Both the position numbers and the translations under genes were made by a program. 62,123 nt of DNA, from positions 1 through 62,123 of the forward strand of contig JAAERN010000092.1 of NCBI GenBank assembly GCA_024230295.1, in the 5' to 3' direction. Numbering within the stretch: position 1 is the first letter of the stretch; every line of letters starts with the position of its first letter. Source of the DNA: Planctomycetota bacterium (GTDB lineage: Bacteria > Planctomycetota > Phycisphaerae > Phycisphaerales > SM1A02). The notes under the pieces were generated by a model, which had not been told where the DNA came from, made no database searches, and saw only the letters and a program-made list of their open reading frames with translations. Shown here piece by piece: positions 17,473 through 26,783 of this stretch.

Positions 17473-18815
17473 ACCGCCTGTTAATTGTGGCCCTTCGCGA
17501 GTTCCGGCACACCGTCCTGACCAAGGCCTTTTTCATCGGTTCGGTGGTGGTACCGATCCTGATCGTCCTCATTTCAATCGGCGCGGATATATTCCTCAAG
17601 CCAAATATCCCGGCAATGAAGGGGCCCTTGGCTGTCATCGATGGCAGTCCCGCACTCACCGAGGCGATTGCAGAAAACCTCGCGCTGCCAACCCCTTCCT
17701 CCGCCACGCCAGCGGCGTCCGGCCAACGACCGAAAGAAATGCTCGGCGCAGCCATCGAACAAGCGACCGAGCAGGCCGAAGCCAAGACTCGGCCCGACAC
17801 AACTCATCTGACGATTGAATCGCGACCATCGGATGAACTTGAAACTATCAAGAAGGGCATCCGCGAAGGGACATGGGTTGGCGCGATTGAAGTTCATGCC
17901 GGAAGCCTCGAATCCAGTGCGCCAAACGGTGGTTCGGCGGTCGTCTGGCTTGCGCCATCTGCCGCGGCGAGTCATGTCGACCTACTCACCAAGAGCACTC
18001 GACAAGCCGTCGTCGACACTCGGCTACGCAACATGGACATGTCGCCGGAAGTCATTCGAGCCGCGGTCGATCGTCCATCGATCGAGACCATCCGGATCGG
18101 GAGCGAAGGTGGTGAGCAAAGCGAGTCCAAACTGACACGATTCCTTGTGCCAGTTGCATTCATGGGGCTCATGTGGATTGTCGTCATGACCGGTGGGAAC
18201 TATCTCTTGATGTCCACGATCGAGGAGAAATCAACGCGGGTCATCGAAGTACTGCTGAGCGCCACAAGTCCAACGGGACTTCTTGCAGGCAAGATTCTTG
18301 GATTCGCTGGCGTCTCTGCTGTCATGCTCGCGATGTACCTGGTCGTGGCTGTCGTCATGATGGTTCTCTTTGCCGCGCTCGACATCGTGTCACCCGGAGA
18401 TATTGCCCTGGGCATTGCCTTCTTTGGAATCGCCTATCTGATGATGGCGGCGATCATGGCAGGGATCGGAAGCGCCGTGAGCGATGTCACCGAGGCGCAG
18501 TCCCTGATGGGACCGGCAATGCTGATCCTCATGCTTCCCCTGCTCCTCATTCCGGTCATCACCGAAGATCCCAACGGCACTGTCGGCGTCGTCGCCAGTT
18601 TCATTCCGCCACTCTCCCCATACGTCATGGTGCTGCGGATCGCCGCGTCACCCGAGCCGTTACCGCTCCTTGAAGTTCTGTTGGCGCTCATCTGGGCGAT
18701 CATTTGCGCAGGCGGCATGATCTGGGCAGCAGGGCGAATCTTCCGAGTTGGCGTGCTGATGCAGGGCAAGCCCCCCTCACCATTGGAACTGCTGCGGTGG
18801 ATTCGCTACAGATGA
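17469..18815 (+). CDS. ABC-2 type permease, NatB-like
   Basis: 448 aa partner of the preceding ATPase. A first membrane segment near residues 18-40 (FFIGSVVVPILIVLISIGAD) is followed by an extracytoplasmic domain of about 190 residues. Five or six further segments follow from about residue 222 (VPVAFMGLMWIVVMTGGNYL onward). EEKSTRVIEVLLSATSP is the characteristic cytosolic loop of NatB/ABC-2 permeases. Last gene of the 15755-18815 operon; the MFS gene converges 10 bp beyond. Confidence 0.9.
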   Translation: MNRLLIVALREFRHTVLTKAFFIGSVVVPILIVLISIGADIFLKPNIPAMKGPLAVIDGSPALTEAIAENLALPTPSSATPAASGQRPKEMLGAAIEQATEQAEAKTRPDTTHLTIESRPSDELETIKKGIREGTWVGAIEVHAGSLESSAPNGGSAVVWLAPSAAASHVDLLTKSTRQAVVDTRLRNMDMSPEVIRAAVDRPSIETIRIGSEGGEQSESKLTRFLVPVAFMGLMWIVVMTGGNYLLMSTIEEKSTRVIEVLLSATSPTGLLAGKILGFAGVSAVMLAMYLVVAVVMMVLFAALDIVSPGDIALGIAFFGIAYLMMAAIMAGIGSAVSDVTEAQSLMGPAMLILMLPLLLIPVITEDPNGTVGVVASFIPPLSPYVMVLRIAASPEPLPLLEVLLALIWAIICAGGMIWAAGRIFRVGVLMQGKPPSPLELLRWIRYR

Positions 18816-18825
18816 GGCCTCACGC

Positions 18826-20025
18826 CTACCTTGCCCCCACCACTACTGCCGGCAGATTGAGCAGCACATATCCCGTTGCGAACATCAGCAGAACTGCCTG
18901 ATACTGCCCGGCCCCTGAGTCGCCAGTCAACATCATGCCAGCGCCCACTATTCCGACGAGGTATCCAAGCGACCCCATCGCATGCACACCGCCCATGTCC
19001 ACGGAACCACCTCCGGCACGGGCGGCCAGAATGAGCGTCGTTGGGTACAGGCCGGCACCGGCTATCCCGAGCACAATCAAGACCAACAAGACCGAAGTCA
19101 TCGTCATCCACGGCGCCGCCGCAATCGCTGCAAAGGCGCCCGCATAGCCGATGACCGAAACGACTCGAACCGGCATCGCCCCAATGCGGTCGGCGAGGAT
19201 TCCAGCGGGCCAGGCACCGATCGCAAGGATTGCCAATGACACGCCGACAGCAGCTCCAACAAAGCTACTCGAACGATTCAATTCATCCACCAGATACAAC
19301 GTCGCCGTTACCGAAACCACTGCCCCGAGCGCTCGATCACCAAATGCGAATGTGAGCGCGGGCCACAAAGGCCTCTTCCGCCCGGCTCGGACCATGGCTG
19401 CGGCCACTCTCGCCTGCCGCTGAGCAATGCCATCAAGTGGGCCGGACCATCTAACTGCAGCCAAGGCCAGCAGCAGGCACATGGCAGCTCCGATGAGAAA
19501 GACACCGCTCCCGATCGATGGCGCGGTGACCCCACCGACCACAGCGCCTGACGCCAGCCCGAGCATGAGCGCGAGTCCGGCTGGCCCGAATCGGCGGCCA
19601 GCGCGGTTCTGACTTCCGGCCTCAAGCAGCCCAAGTAGAACGGCCAATGAGAGTAGATCAGCCATGCCCTCGACAACCCGAATACCCATCGCCGTGCCAA
19701 ATCCGATCGGACTCCACAATGCGACCAATGCAAGGCCGTTGATCAATGCGGCCCCCGCTACAAGTTGTCCGGGGCCGAACCGCAATTGCAGCCTGCGGAG
19801 CATCGGAACCGCCACGAAAGCGCCAACCAACGATGCGGCGACAAACCAGTGCGCCGCCGATGGGGACACTCCCCAGCGATCCATCACGCCATCCTTGAGC
19901 GCGAGGGGCACCATCGCGTCCGGTAGCGCAGCGAGCCCAACGAGTAGGCACACCATGAGGACCGATCCGCGGCCAGCATGCAACTCAACTCGCTCCGACG
20001 TCACGGCCACCTCCCGAACCCACAT
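18826..20025 (-). CDS. Major facilitator superfamily transporter
   Basis: 399 aa with about 12 predicted membrane segments, Gly/Ala-rich, in two halves joined near residue 195-215 by a basic loop (RQARVAAAMVRAGRKRPLWP). PAGILADRIGAMPVRVVSVIG in the second half is the MFS loop motif (GxxaDRxG). It resembles drug or sugar efflux members, but the substrate is unknown. ATG at 20025 is taken as start; a downstream ATG at the first membrane segment is possible. Divergent from the CoA-transferase gene with a gap of about 97 bp. Confidence 0.85.
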   Translation of the reverse strand: MWVREVAVTSERVELHAGRGSVLMVCLLVGLAALPDAMVPLALKDGVMDRWGVSPSAAHWFVAASLVGAFVAVPMLRRLQLRFGPGQLVAGAALINGLALVALWSPIGFGTAMGIRVVEGMADLLSLAVLLGLLEAGSQNRAGRRFGPAGLALMLGLASGAVVGGVTAPSIGSGVFLIGAAMCLLLALAAVRWSGPLDGIAQRQARVAAAMVRAGRKRPLWPALTFAFGDRALGAVVSVTATLYLVDELNRSSSFVGAAVGVSLAILAIGAWPAGILADRIGAMPVRVVSVIGYAGAFAAIAAAPWMTMTSVLLVLIVLGIAGAGLYPTTLILAARAGGGSVDMGGVHAMGSLGYLVGIVGAGMMLTGDSGAGQYQAVLLMFATGYVLLNLPAVVVGAR

Positions 20026-20122
20026 CGCACGCTATGCTGCAGGACGCATGTGAACAGCGACATCACTTTGGATCCTCGGCTTGCTGGGCCCAATTGAAAC
20101 ACGAAAGTACGATCGTACCACC

Positions 20123-20827
20123 ATGGCACAGAAGATCTGCTCCACACCCACTGAAGCCCTTCAAGGCTTGCTTCGTGACGACATGATCGTGGCCGTCGGA
20201 GGCTTCGGCCTGTGCGGTATTCCGGAACAACTGATCATCGCTCTTCGCGACTCCGGAGTCACGGGGCTGACCGCCGTTTCGAACAACGCTGGAGTCGATG
20301 ATTGGGGCCTTGGACTGCTCCTGCAGTCCCGCCAGATTCGCAAAATGGTGAGCTCCTACGTTGGCGAAAACGCCGAGTTCGAACGGCAGTTCCTGGCTGG
20401 CGAGTTGGAGCTTGAATTCACCCCTCAGGGAACACTGGCCGAGCGTATGCGTGCAGGTGGAGCTGGAATTCCAGGCTTCTACACACGGACGGGCGTCGGC
20501 ACGATCGTCGCTGAGGGCAAAGAACACCGAGATTTCGATGGATCCACCCACATTCTTGAAGCAGGCATCCGAGCTGATCTCTCGCTGGTCAAGGCATGGA
20601 AAGCAGATGAGTCCGGCAATCTGATCTACCGAAAGACTGCAAGGAACTTCAATCCCGCTGCGGCCATGTGCGGCGGCGTCACGGTCGCTGAAGTCGAGGA
20701 GATCGTGCCACTTGGCATGCTGGACCCGGACGACATCCATACGCCGGGCATTTATGTTGACCGTGTGGTTCAGACCGAATCCGAAAAGCGGATTGAACAG
20801 CGAACCACCTCACCTTCCAGTTCCTGA
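20123..20827 (+). CDS. scoA: 3-oxoacid CoA-transferase subunit A (lone)
   Basis: 234 aa, family I CoA transferase alpha subunit. [16 protein letters not shown] is the diagnostic N-terminal motif, followed by [43 protein letters not shown] and [12 protein letters not shown]. The family moves CoA between succinyl-CoA and acetoacetate (or related acids). The catalytic glutamate sits in subunit B, which normally follows directly; here the next gene is an unrelated exported protein. The open frame starts with TTG at 20081, but the ATG at 20123 fits the family. Confidence 0.9.
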   Translation: MAQKICSTPTEALQGLLRDDMIVAVGGFGLCGIPEQLIIALRDSGVTGLTAVSNNAGVDDWGLGLLLQSRQIRKMVSSYVGENAEFERQFLAGELELEFTPQGTLAERMRAGGAGIPGFYTRTGVGTIVAEGKEHRDFDGSTHILEAGIRADLSLVKAWKADESGNLIYRKTARNFNPAAAMCGGVTVAEVEEIVPLGMLDPDDIHTPGIYVDRVVQTESEKRIEQRTTSPSSS

Positions 20828-20884
20828 CCCCTTCAGCAGTACAATCTTGCCGCGGCGGGGTACATTCCTGCCATAAACATCGCC

Positions 20885-20904
20885 GAGGCTCGTTGAAGAG
20901 CCTC
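20885..20904 (+). repeat. Hairpin between scoA and the secretion operon
   Basis: GAGGCTC (20885-20891) and GAGCCTC (20898-20904) form a 7-bp stem with a 6-base loop. No T-run follows, so it may be a leader structure of the secretion operon instead of a terminator. A -10-like TACAAT lies near 20839, without a clear -35. Confidence 0.35.
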
Positions 20905-20976
20905 AGAGGCGGATCTGGACCTCATTGCCGCCTGCAGTTTCAGAGATATCGCTTAGAGAGCTTGGAGAACCCCCTC

Positions 20977-22302
20977 ATGCCCCGCCCCAACATATTCCGC
21001 CGCATCGCCGCTTGCGCCATTTTGAGTCTCGCGCCCACCGCAATGGGGCAGGGACTTGGAACGCTCCCGGAGATCATGAAGCCCGAGTATTTCAGCCGGG
21101 ACCTCCTGCTTTTTATCGAAGGACTCAATCTGACGGATGAGCAAGCTGCGATTTCCGAGATGATCTTCAAGGATTACGAGCGAGGCTTCCAGGCCGGTCT
21201 GGATGGCATGAACGACAACGTGACTACCGTTGCTGAGACCATCGAGCAACATGGCGATGACAAGCGAGCGATTGTCACCGCCGTACTTTCTCCTATTCAA
21301 GACTGGGCGAGAGAGCGAGATGTTCTGGGCCGCCAGCTCATCGAGAACATTCGCATCATCCTTGACAAAGATCAGCAGGCTGCGTGGACATCATTCACAC
21401 GCCAACTTCAGCGAGAAAAGCATCTTCCGGATGGCACGCTTTCGGGCGAAACAACCAATATCGAACATGTGTTTCGCGACCTGAACATCCAACCTGCCGA
21501 AGGATCGCCGCTGGCCGAATCGTTCCACGCTTGGGACCTCGCTCTCGCGGTCGCGCTCATCCAGAGAGCGGAAACCACATCACAAGGGTTCAACATCCTT
21601 GAGCAAATCGAGAGCGACACCGCCAACCAACATGACATTCAACGCCGGCGTGCAGAACTCCGTGCCCGCGTCGAAGTTCGAGACATCAACGACGCCACGA
21701 TCGAGGAAATGACCGCCCTTCTCGGTGAGAATGGAGCGGCATTCCGTCAGGAAGCACTCAAACGAGGATATGGCGGAGTCTTCCGAACAACTCCTGTACA
21801 GCGGCTATTTGTCGCTGCCATTGCGAGTGAAAAGGTCACTTCAGACGCAAGCCTGCTTGAGGCCGTCAACGCGTTGTACGACAATTACTTGGCCGAACTC
21901 GGCGACATCAATCTCCAACTGCTCGCAACGACCCGATCCTTCGAACCGGAACTAGAGTCCATGAAAATCGACAACCGCCACCGCCGCACCAACGGTGAGA
22001 GCAGACTGAAGATCGATGATCCGATTCGACCGCTCAAGCAGAAACGCCGCGAGTTGGGCATCAAGTACGCCCAGTTGCTCCGCGATCTCCTTGGAGATGA
22101 CATCTTCGCAACGCTTGATGGTGCCGCGAGGTTCATTCCGCGAGAGAGGATGCCAAGAGACGAGAACGGGGCGAATCCAGCCGGTGGATCGATCAAACCG
22201 TCTGGGCAGATTCGCCCTGGCAGCCCCGATGACTTTCTTGGAAAGAAGCGAGGCGGGAACCAACCCACGAAGCCATCGGGACTCTCCGGAGGCAACAACT
22301 GA
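20977..22302 (+). CDS. Exported unknown protein heading the type II secretion operon
   Basis: 441 aa with a signal peptide (RRIAACAILSLAPTAMGQ). The rest is helix-rich and charged, with no membrane segment. LNLTDEQAAISEMIFKDY resembles the LTxxQ-type motif of Spy/CpxP-like periplasmic proteins, and the long helices could form coiled coils. The C-terminal 40 residues are Gly/Pro/Lys-rich and probably disordered. Only 2 bp separate its stop from gspE, so it is very likely the first gene of the secretion operon. It could be a periplasmic helper of the apparatus; this is inference from position only. Confidence 0.7.
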   Translation: MPRPNIFRRIAACAILSLAPTAMGQGLGTLPEIMKPEYFSRDLLLFIEGLNLTDEQAAISEMIFKDYERGFQAGLDGMNDNVTTVAETIEQHGDDKRAIVTAVLSPIQDWARERDVLGRQLIENIRIILDKDQQAAWTSFTRQLQREKHLPDGTLSGETTNIEHVFRDLNIQPAEGSPLAESFHAWDLALAVALIQRAETTSQGFNILEQIESDTANQHDIQRRRAELRARVEVRDINDATIEEMTALLGENGAAFRQEALKRGYGGVFRTTPVQRLFVAAIASEKVTSDASLLEAVNALYDNYLAELGDINLQLLATTRSFEPELESMKIDNRHRRTNGESRLKIDDPIRPLKQKRRELGIKYAQLLRDLLGDDIFATLDGAARFIPRERMPRDENGANPAGGSIKPSGQIRPGSPDDFLGKKRGGNQPTKPSGLSGGNN

Positions 22303-22304
22303 AC

Positions 22305-23963
22305 ATGGATCGAGATCCAACGCAACTCAACGAACCGCCAGAGGTCGACGAACTCGCGGAAACTCTAACTGCCGCCCAGACCATCGACGAAGAGGCTGCA
22401 GCCATTCGAGAGCGTGCCGACCTGCTCGGCCTCACGTGGCACGAACGACCGGTCGAAGCGAGTGAGGAAGCCATTGTCCTCGTTGATCCGGACGTCGCCG
22501 TTCGACTTCGAATCGTACCGATCGACCGCAGTGGCGATCGGCTCGTGCTTGCGATGTTTGATCCGCTGGACACTCAAGCCGCCGACGAAATCGCCGTCTT
22601 GACTGGGTGCGTCGTCGATCGACAAGGCATGGAACCGGGGATCTTCGCCGAACTGCTTCGGAAGCACTACGGCACGACCGCCTCAAAGATGGCCGACCTG
22701 TTGGGCGGTCAGGCTGATGCCGACGACAGCGATGCCGAGCATAATCTTGCCGCCTTTGAAACCGATGACATCCACCGGATGGCCGAGGAACCAACTCTCG
22801 TCAATCTGGTGAATCTGATTCTGATCGAAGCCATTCAGTCGCGGACGAGCGATGTGCATGTCGAGCCGTTCGAACAGGAATTGACCGTTCGATATCGAAT
22901 TGACGGCGTCCTGCACATGCAGCCTCCTCCCCCCAAACACCTGCAACCTGCCCTCATTGGCCGTATCAAGATCATGGCTGGCATGAATATCGCGGAGCGA
23001 TACGTTCCGCAGGACGGCAAGATCTCCCTGCGGTACGAAGGTCGAAAAATTGACATTCGTGTGTCGACCGTTCCCACGCTCTACGGAGAGTCGGTGGTCA
23101 TGCGTATTCTCGACAAGAGCCAACTCCGGCTTGATTTCGACACGCTCGGCTTGCGACCTGAACTTCAGGCTGACATGGATCGACTCCTCGCGAAGCCACA
23201 CGGCATCCTTTTGAATACGGGACCGACCGGGTCCGGCAAGACTACGACGCTATATGCGTCACTCACCCGAATCTTCGATCCCAGCAAGAAGATCATCACG
23301 ATCGAGGATCCCGTCGAATATGAGTTGCAGGGCATCAATCAGATTCCAGTCAACGCCAAGAGAGGTCTGACATTCGCGTCGGGACTACGATCCATCCTTC
23401 GTCAGGATCCGGACATTGTGCTTGTGGGTGAAATTCGTGATGGCGAGACCGCGGACATCGCGATCCGCTCGGCACTCACTGGCCATCTCATCCTTTCGAC
23501 GTTGCACACCAATGATGCAATCAGTTCGATTGGCCGGCTGGTCGATATGGGCGCGGAGCCTTATCTCGTCGCATCCGTGCTCGAAGGGTTGCTCGCGCAG
23601 CGTCTCGGCAAACGTATTTGCGAGTTCTGTCGTACCCAGATTCCCATGCCCGAGGATATCGCAGCCCGGATTCGCCCCAAAGAACTCGAGAAGTTCGATG
23701 GCAAAACATGGATCGGATCCGGGTGTGAGAAGTGCAGTGGAAGTGGCTATCGCGGCCGCGTCGGATTCTTCGAACTGCTGCGGCTTCGTGGCGATCTCCG
23801 AAATGCCATTGCCGACGAAGCGGGGGCAGCAGCAATCAATCAGAGCTTGCCGGAGGACTTTCACACGATGCGTGAAGATGGCATGTCCAGAGCCATCGAG
23901 GGCGTAACGACTGTTCCCGAGGTACTGCGAGCCACGCAGGACGCCGAGGAAGTCTACGAGTAG
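22305..23963 (+). CDS. gspE: Type II secretion ATPase GspE
   Basis: 552 aa, cytosolic hexameric ATPase that drives pseudopilus assembly. An N-terminal GspE/MshE-type domain (about 40-150) binds the inner-membrane platform. Walker A is GPTGSGKTT near residue 306; the Asp box ITIEDPVEY, Walker B LRQDPDIVLVGEIRDGETAD and the His box HLILSTLHTNDA follow. A four-cysteine zinc motif (CEFC near 438, CEKC near 473) is intact, as in GspE and PilB. The neighbouring pseudopilin and GspD genes favour GspE over PilB. Confidence 0.93.
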   Translation: MDRDPTQLNEPPEVDELAETLTAAQTIDEEAAAIRERADLLGLTWHERPVEASEEAIVLVDPDVAVRLRIVPIDRSGDRLVLAMFDPLDTQAADEIAVLTGCVVDRQGMEPGIFAELLRKHYGTTASKMADLLGGQADADDSDAEHNLAAFETDDIHRMAEEPTLVNLVNLILIEAIQSRTSDVHVEPFEQELTVRYRIDGVLHMQPPPPKHLQPALIGRIKIMAGMNIAERYVPQDGKISLRYEGRKIDIRVSTVPTLYGESVVMRILDKSQLRLDFDTLGLRPELQADMDRLLAKPHGILLNTGPTGSGKTTTLYASLTRIFDPSKKIITIEDPVEYELQGINQIPVNAKRGLTFASGLRSILRQDPDIVLVGEIRDGETADIAIRSALTGHLILSTLHTNDAISSIGRLVDMGAEPYLVASVLEGLLAQRLGKRICEFCRTQIPMPEDIAARIRPKELEKFDGKTWIGSGCEKCSGSGYRGRVGFFELLRLRGDLRNAIADEAGAAAINQSLPEDFHTMREDGMSRAIEGVTTVPEVLRATQDAEEVYE

Positions 23964-23978
23964 CCAGCGGAGTACCCG

Positions 23979-25211
23979 ATGCCCTCCTTCGAATACGAAG
24001 CCATCACCAGTAACGGCAAGCCACGACGAGGTGTCATTGAGGCCGCCAGCCGCGCAGCAGCTACGCGGGCTCTGCTTCAACGTGGTGAAACGGCGACAGC
24101 CATGGTCGCTGCCGCAGGTCCTGGAGAAGTATCCAGCAGCCACACGCGGCGATCCGCCCGATCGAGTCGCCCCTCGATGAAGCGAACTGACATCGCCACG
24201 ATGATTCGCGAACTGGCGACGGCACTTGAAGCCGGGCTGCCGCTCGTCCAGTCTTTACACACCATGCGTCGCCAGGCGACCGGGCGGGGAGCCCCTGCGA
24301 TACTCGACCACTTGATCGATCGCGTGGAGGCCGGCGAACCGCTTCACAAGGCAGCCATGACCTACGGGGCGCCCTTCGATAACCTCATTTGCGGCATGCT
24401 GCGAGCGGCGGACGCTTCAGGCGAAAGCAGTGTCATATTGCACCAACTGGCTGACCTTCTTGACCGAGGCATCGAACTGCGGCGCGAGGTACTCGGGGCG
24501 ATCTTCTACCCAATGATCATCGCCGTCCTGATTCTCGTGAGCGCCATCATTCTCGTCACGGTGCTCATACCTCGCCTGATGGAACCGCTGATCGCCGCAG
24601 GTGTCAAGCAATTGCCTCTGCCGACTCGGATCATCCTCGATACTTCCGAATTTGTGACCAACTGGTGGCTCCTGTGCGTCGCCGTGATCGTCGCCGGGTC
24701 ATTCACGTGGAAGTTCTGGATCAGTGTGCCAGAGAACAGGCTGCGTTGGGACATGTGGAAGCTCAAAGTGCCTGTTGTTGGGCGTCTTCTTCGCGATGTC
24801 GCAGTTGCTCGCTTTACTCGCACCATGGGAACACTCTCCGAAGCCGGACTTCCGCTGCTTGAGTGCCTGAACATCACTCGTGACACCTTGGTCAACACAG
24901 CCATGATGCACGCCATCGACGAAGTGCAGGCTCAGGTCACCGAGGGACGCCCACTTGCCGAACCACTGGAGCAGTGCGGGCTCTTTCCGCCGCTGTTGAT
25001 TCAGGTCGTCAACCTTGGCGAACGATCGGGACGCCTTGAGAACATGCTGGCTCACGCCGCCAATGCGTTTGATCGCCAGGTCGGGATCTCGATCAAGATC
25101 TTTACAAAGGCGTTCCCCCCACTCCTCATCATCATCATGGCCTGCCTCGGCGGGTTCGTGCTGGCAGCCATTCTTCTTCCGCTCTTGGAACTTCAGAACA
25201 TCGCCGGATGA
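23979..25211 (+). CDS. gspF: Type II secretion inner-membrane protein GspF
   Basis: 410 aa platform protein. The start PSFEYEAITSNGKPRRGVIE is typical. Two copies of the GspF helical domain (about 70-190 and 270-390) are each followed by membrane segments; three membrane spans lie near 170-200, 225-245 and 380-403. FTRTMGTLSEAGLPLLECL and NLGERSGRLENML are the family motifs of the second domain. It follows gspE after 15 bp. Confidence 0.93.
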   Translation: MPSFEYEAITSNGKPRRGVIEAASRAAATRALLQRGETATAMVAAAGPGEVSSSHTRRSARSSRPSMKRTDIATMIRELATALEAGLPLVQSLHTMRRQATGRGAPAILDHLIDRVEAGEPLHKAAMTYGAPFDNLICGMLRAADASGESSVILHQLADLLDRGIELRREVLGAIFYPMIIAVLILVSAIILVTVLIPRLMEPLIAAGVKQLPLPTRIILDTSEFVTNWWLLCVAVIVAGSFTWKFWISVPENRLRWDMWKLKVPVVGRLLRDVAVARFTRTMGTLSEAGLPLLECLNITRDTLVNTAMMHAIDEVQAQVTEGRPLAEPLEQCGLFPPLLIQVVNLGERSGRLENMLAHAANAFDRQVGISIKIFTKAFPPLLIIIMACLGGFVLAAILLPLLELQNIAG

Positions 25212-25241
25212 TTACTCGTCCCGCATCAAGGAACTCCACAC

Positions 25242-25682
25242 ATGAATAACGGGCCGACACATCGCCGCCGCCGAGCACGCCGAGGCTTTACTACGATCGA
25301 AGTCATCGTCATCGTGACGATTCTGGCGTTGCTCATGACCGTGGTTGCGACCAACGTTCTGAAAACCCTCGGGAAGGGACAGTCAAAGATCGCGCAGGCT
25401 CAGGCTGCGAAGTTGCATCATGCGCTTGTCGATTACCTCATGGATATCAACCAGCCGCTCCCTGAGGACAACTTCGACCTTACAATTCTGACGCTGCGAC
25501 CTGAAGAAGGTGGCGGCCCGGGCGGCCCCTACCTGCAGAAACGAACCGACATTTTCGATCCGTGGGAGAACCCCTTCTTCGTGATCGTTCCGGGCGAAGT
25601 CAATGCCGACTTCGACGTTCTCTCGTACGGCGCCGATGGCGTACCAGGCGGGGATCAGGCGAACGAAGACGTCACGCAGTAG
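25242..25682 (+). CDS. gspG: Major pseudopilin GspG
   Basis: 146 aa. The basic leader RRRARR ends at G/F in RGFTTIEVIVI, the prepilin peptidase site with Glu+5. The hydrophobic helix follows, then the GspG-specific end: DPWENPFFVIVPG and DVLSYGADGVPGG, which carries the calcium-binding loop. It forms the shaft of the pseudopilus. One difference from the family is Glu where DPWGNP usually has Gly. A prepilin peptidase gene is not in the window. Confidence 0.92.
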   Translation: MNNGPTHRRRRARRGFTTIEVIVIVTILALLMTVVATNVLKTLGKGQSKIAQAQAAKLHHALVDYLMDINQPLPEDNFDLTILTLRPEEGGGPGGPYLQKRTDIFDPWENPFFVIVPGEVNADFDVLSYGADGVPGGDQANEDVTQ

Positions 25683-25686
25683 CGCC

Positions 25687-26271
25687 ATGTCCAGACGCCG
25701 CGGATTCACAATGATCGAGATCATCGTCGTCACAGTCATGGCGGCGATGCTTGCGGTCCTCCTCGTCACTCGACTGACCGGCGCGCGAACACGGGAGTTT
25801 GATCTCGCCGCGGACAAGGTCAGCGACCTGCTGTTGATGTATGCCATTCGCAGCGAGTTTGCCGACGAGCCTGTCGGAATCAGCGTGGACCCCGATCGCA
25901 ACAGCCTTCGACTCCTGGTTCGCCGAGGCGAACGCAGTGACGCCTTCGATGGCTGGGTTCCGGATGTGTCGGTGGTTGATATTCGCCTTCCCGATTTCAT
26001 TCTCGCTAGCGACATGGAATTTCTCGCCGATGGCGACGCAATCAATCCGGCAGACCGCCCGCTCACAAGCCTCCCTGGGCAACCACGGCCAAGAGTCGAT
26101 ATCACAATGCAGAGTGCCGATGCGAGGCTCCCGAGAACCGTGCGGTTCTCATTGCCACCAAATGCATGGCGTCCAATACGAACCGACTCCATGCGGGATG
26201 AACCAATAGGAGCCATCTCGCGTATGCCCATCGACTTGGACACTTCTGGTCAATGGCAGGAAGACTGGTAA
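25687..26271 (+). CDS. gspH: Minor pseudopilin GspH
   Basis: 194 aa. The short leader MSRRRG precedes FTMIEIIVVTVMAAMLAVLL, a perfect prepilin site with Glu+5 and a hydrophobic helix. The globular part (to about residue 190) is beta-rich without recognised motif. Start at 25687 chosen because the leader of a prepilin must be short; the frame is open to 25603 inside gspG. It ends in TAATG shared with gspI. Confidence 0.85.
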   Translation: MSRRRGFTMIEIIVVTVMAAMLAVLLVTRLTGARTREFDLAADKVSDLLLMYAIRSEFADEPVGISVDPDRNSLRLLVRRGERSDAFDGWVPDVSVVDIRLPDFILASDMEFLADGDAINPADRPLTSLPGQPRPRVDITMQSADARLPRTVRFSLPPNAWRPIRTDSMRDEPIGAISRMPIDLDTSGQWQEDW

Positions 26272-26783
26272 TGGGGCCTCACAAAGCACATCTCAGACTT
26301 CCGATGCGTGACCGCCGTGGCGTCGCCCTGCTTGAGGTCATCATCGCGGCGCTCATGCTCGGCGTGGGCCTCGCTGTCACGCTCTCAACCGCCGCACAGG
26401 CACTCCGGTCGGAACTTACCGGCGAGCGACGTCTGACAGCCACGTGGCTTGCCGACGAAGCGCTCGCACTTGTACTGGCTCAAGGCCCACGCAAATACAT
26501 GCTCACCGAGCCGATGGAAGGACGATTCCAGCCACCATTCGAGGAGTTCGATTGGATCCTGGACTTAAACCAGCCAAGTGACTGGGAGGCATGGAACGCA
26601 TCCGCCACCGTGAGTTGGAGAAATCGATCCGGCACCATGTCGGTCACGATCGATACCCGTATCGCTCCTCGGCAAGGCGACGAAGACGATGCCAGCAACT
26701 GGAAGCCGCTGGAGATGTTGGATCGCGAAGCGAGAACGTGGGATGAGGATGACGCCCAACCACTTGAAGGCGGCGGATTATGA
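26271..26783 (+). CDS. gspI: Minor pseudopilin GspI
   Basis: 170 aa. Prepilin signal RDRRGVALLEVIIAALMLG, with Glu+5 of the mature protein, then a hydrophobic helix. The short globular domain ends in an acidic tail (about residues 135-165). The ATG at 26271 overlaps the gspH stop; ATGs at 26253 and 26304 are alternatives, the latter giving a more usual short leader. Identity as GspI rests on order (between gspH and gspJ) and on the short length. Confidence 0.8.
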   Translation: MGPHKAHLRLPMRDRRGVALLEVIIAALMLGVGLAVTLSTAAQALRSELTGERRLTATWLADEALALVLAQGPRKYMLTEPMEGRFQPPFEEFDWILDLNQPSDWEAWNASATVSWRNRSGTMSVTIDTRIAPRQGDEDDASNWKPLEMLDREARTWDEDDAQPLEGGGL

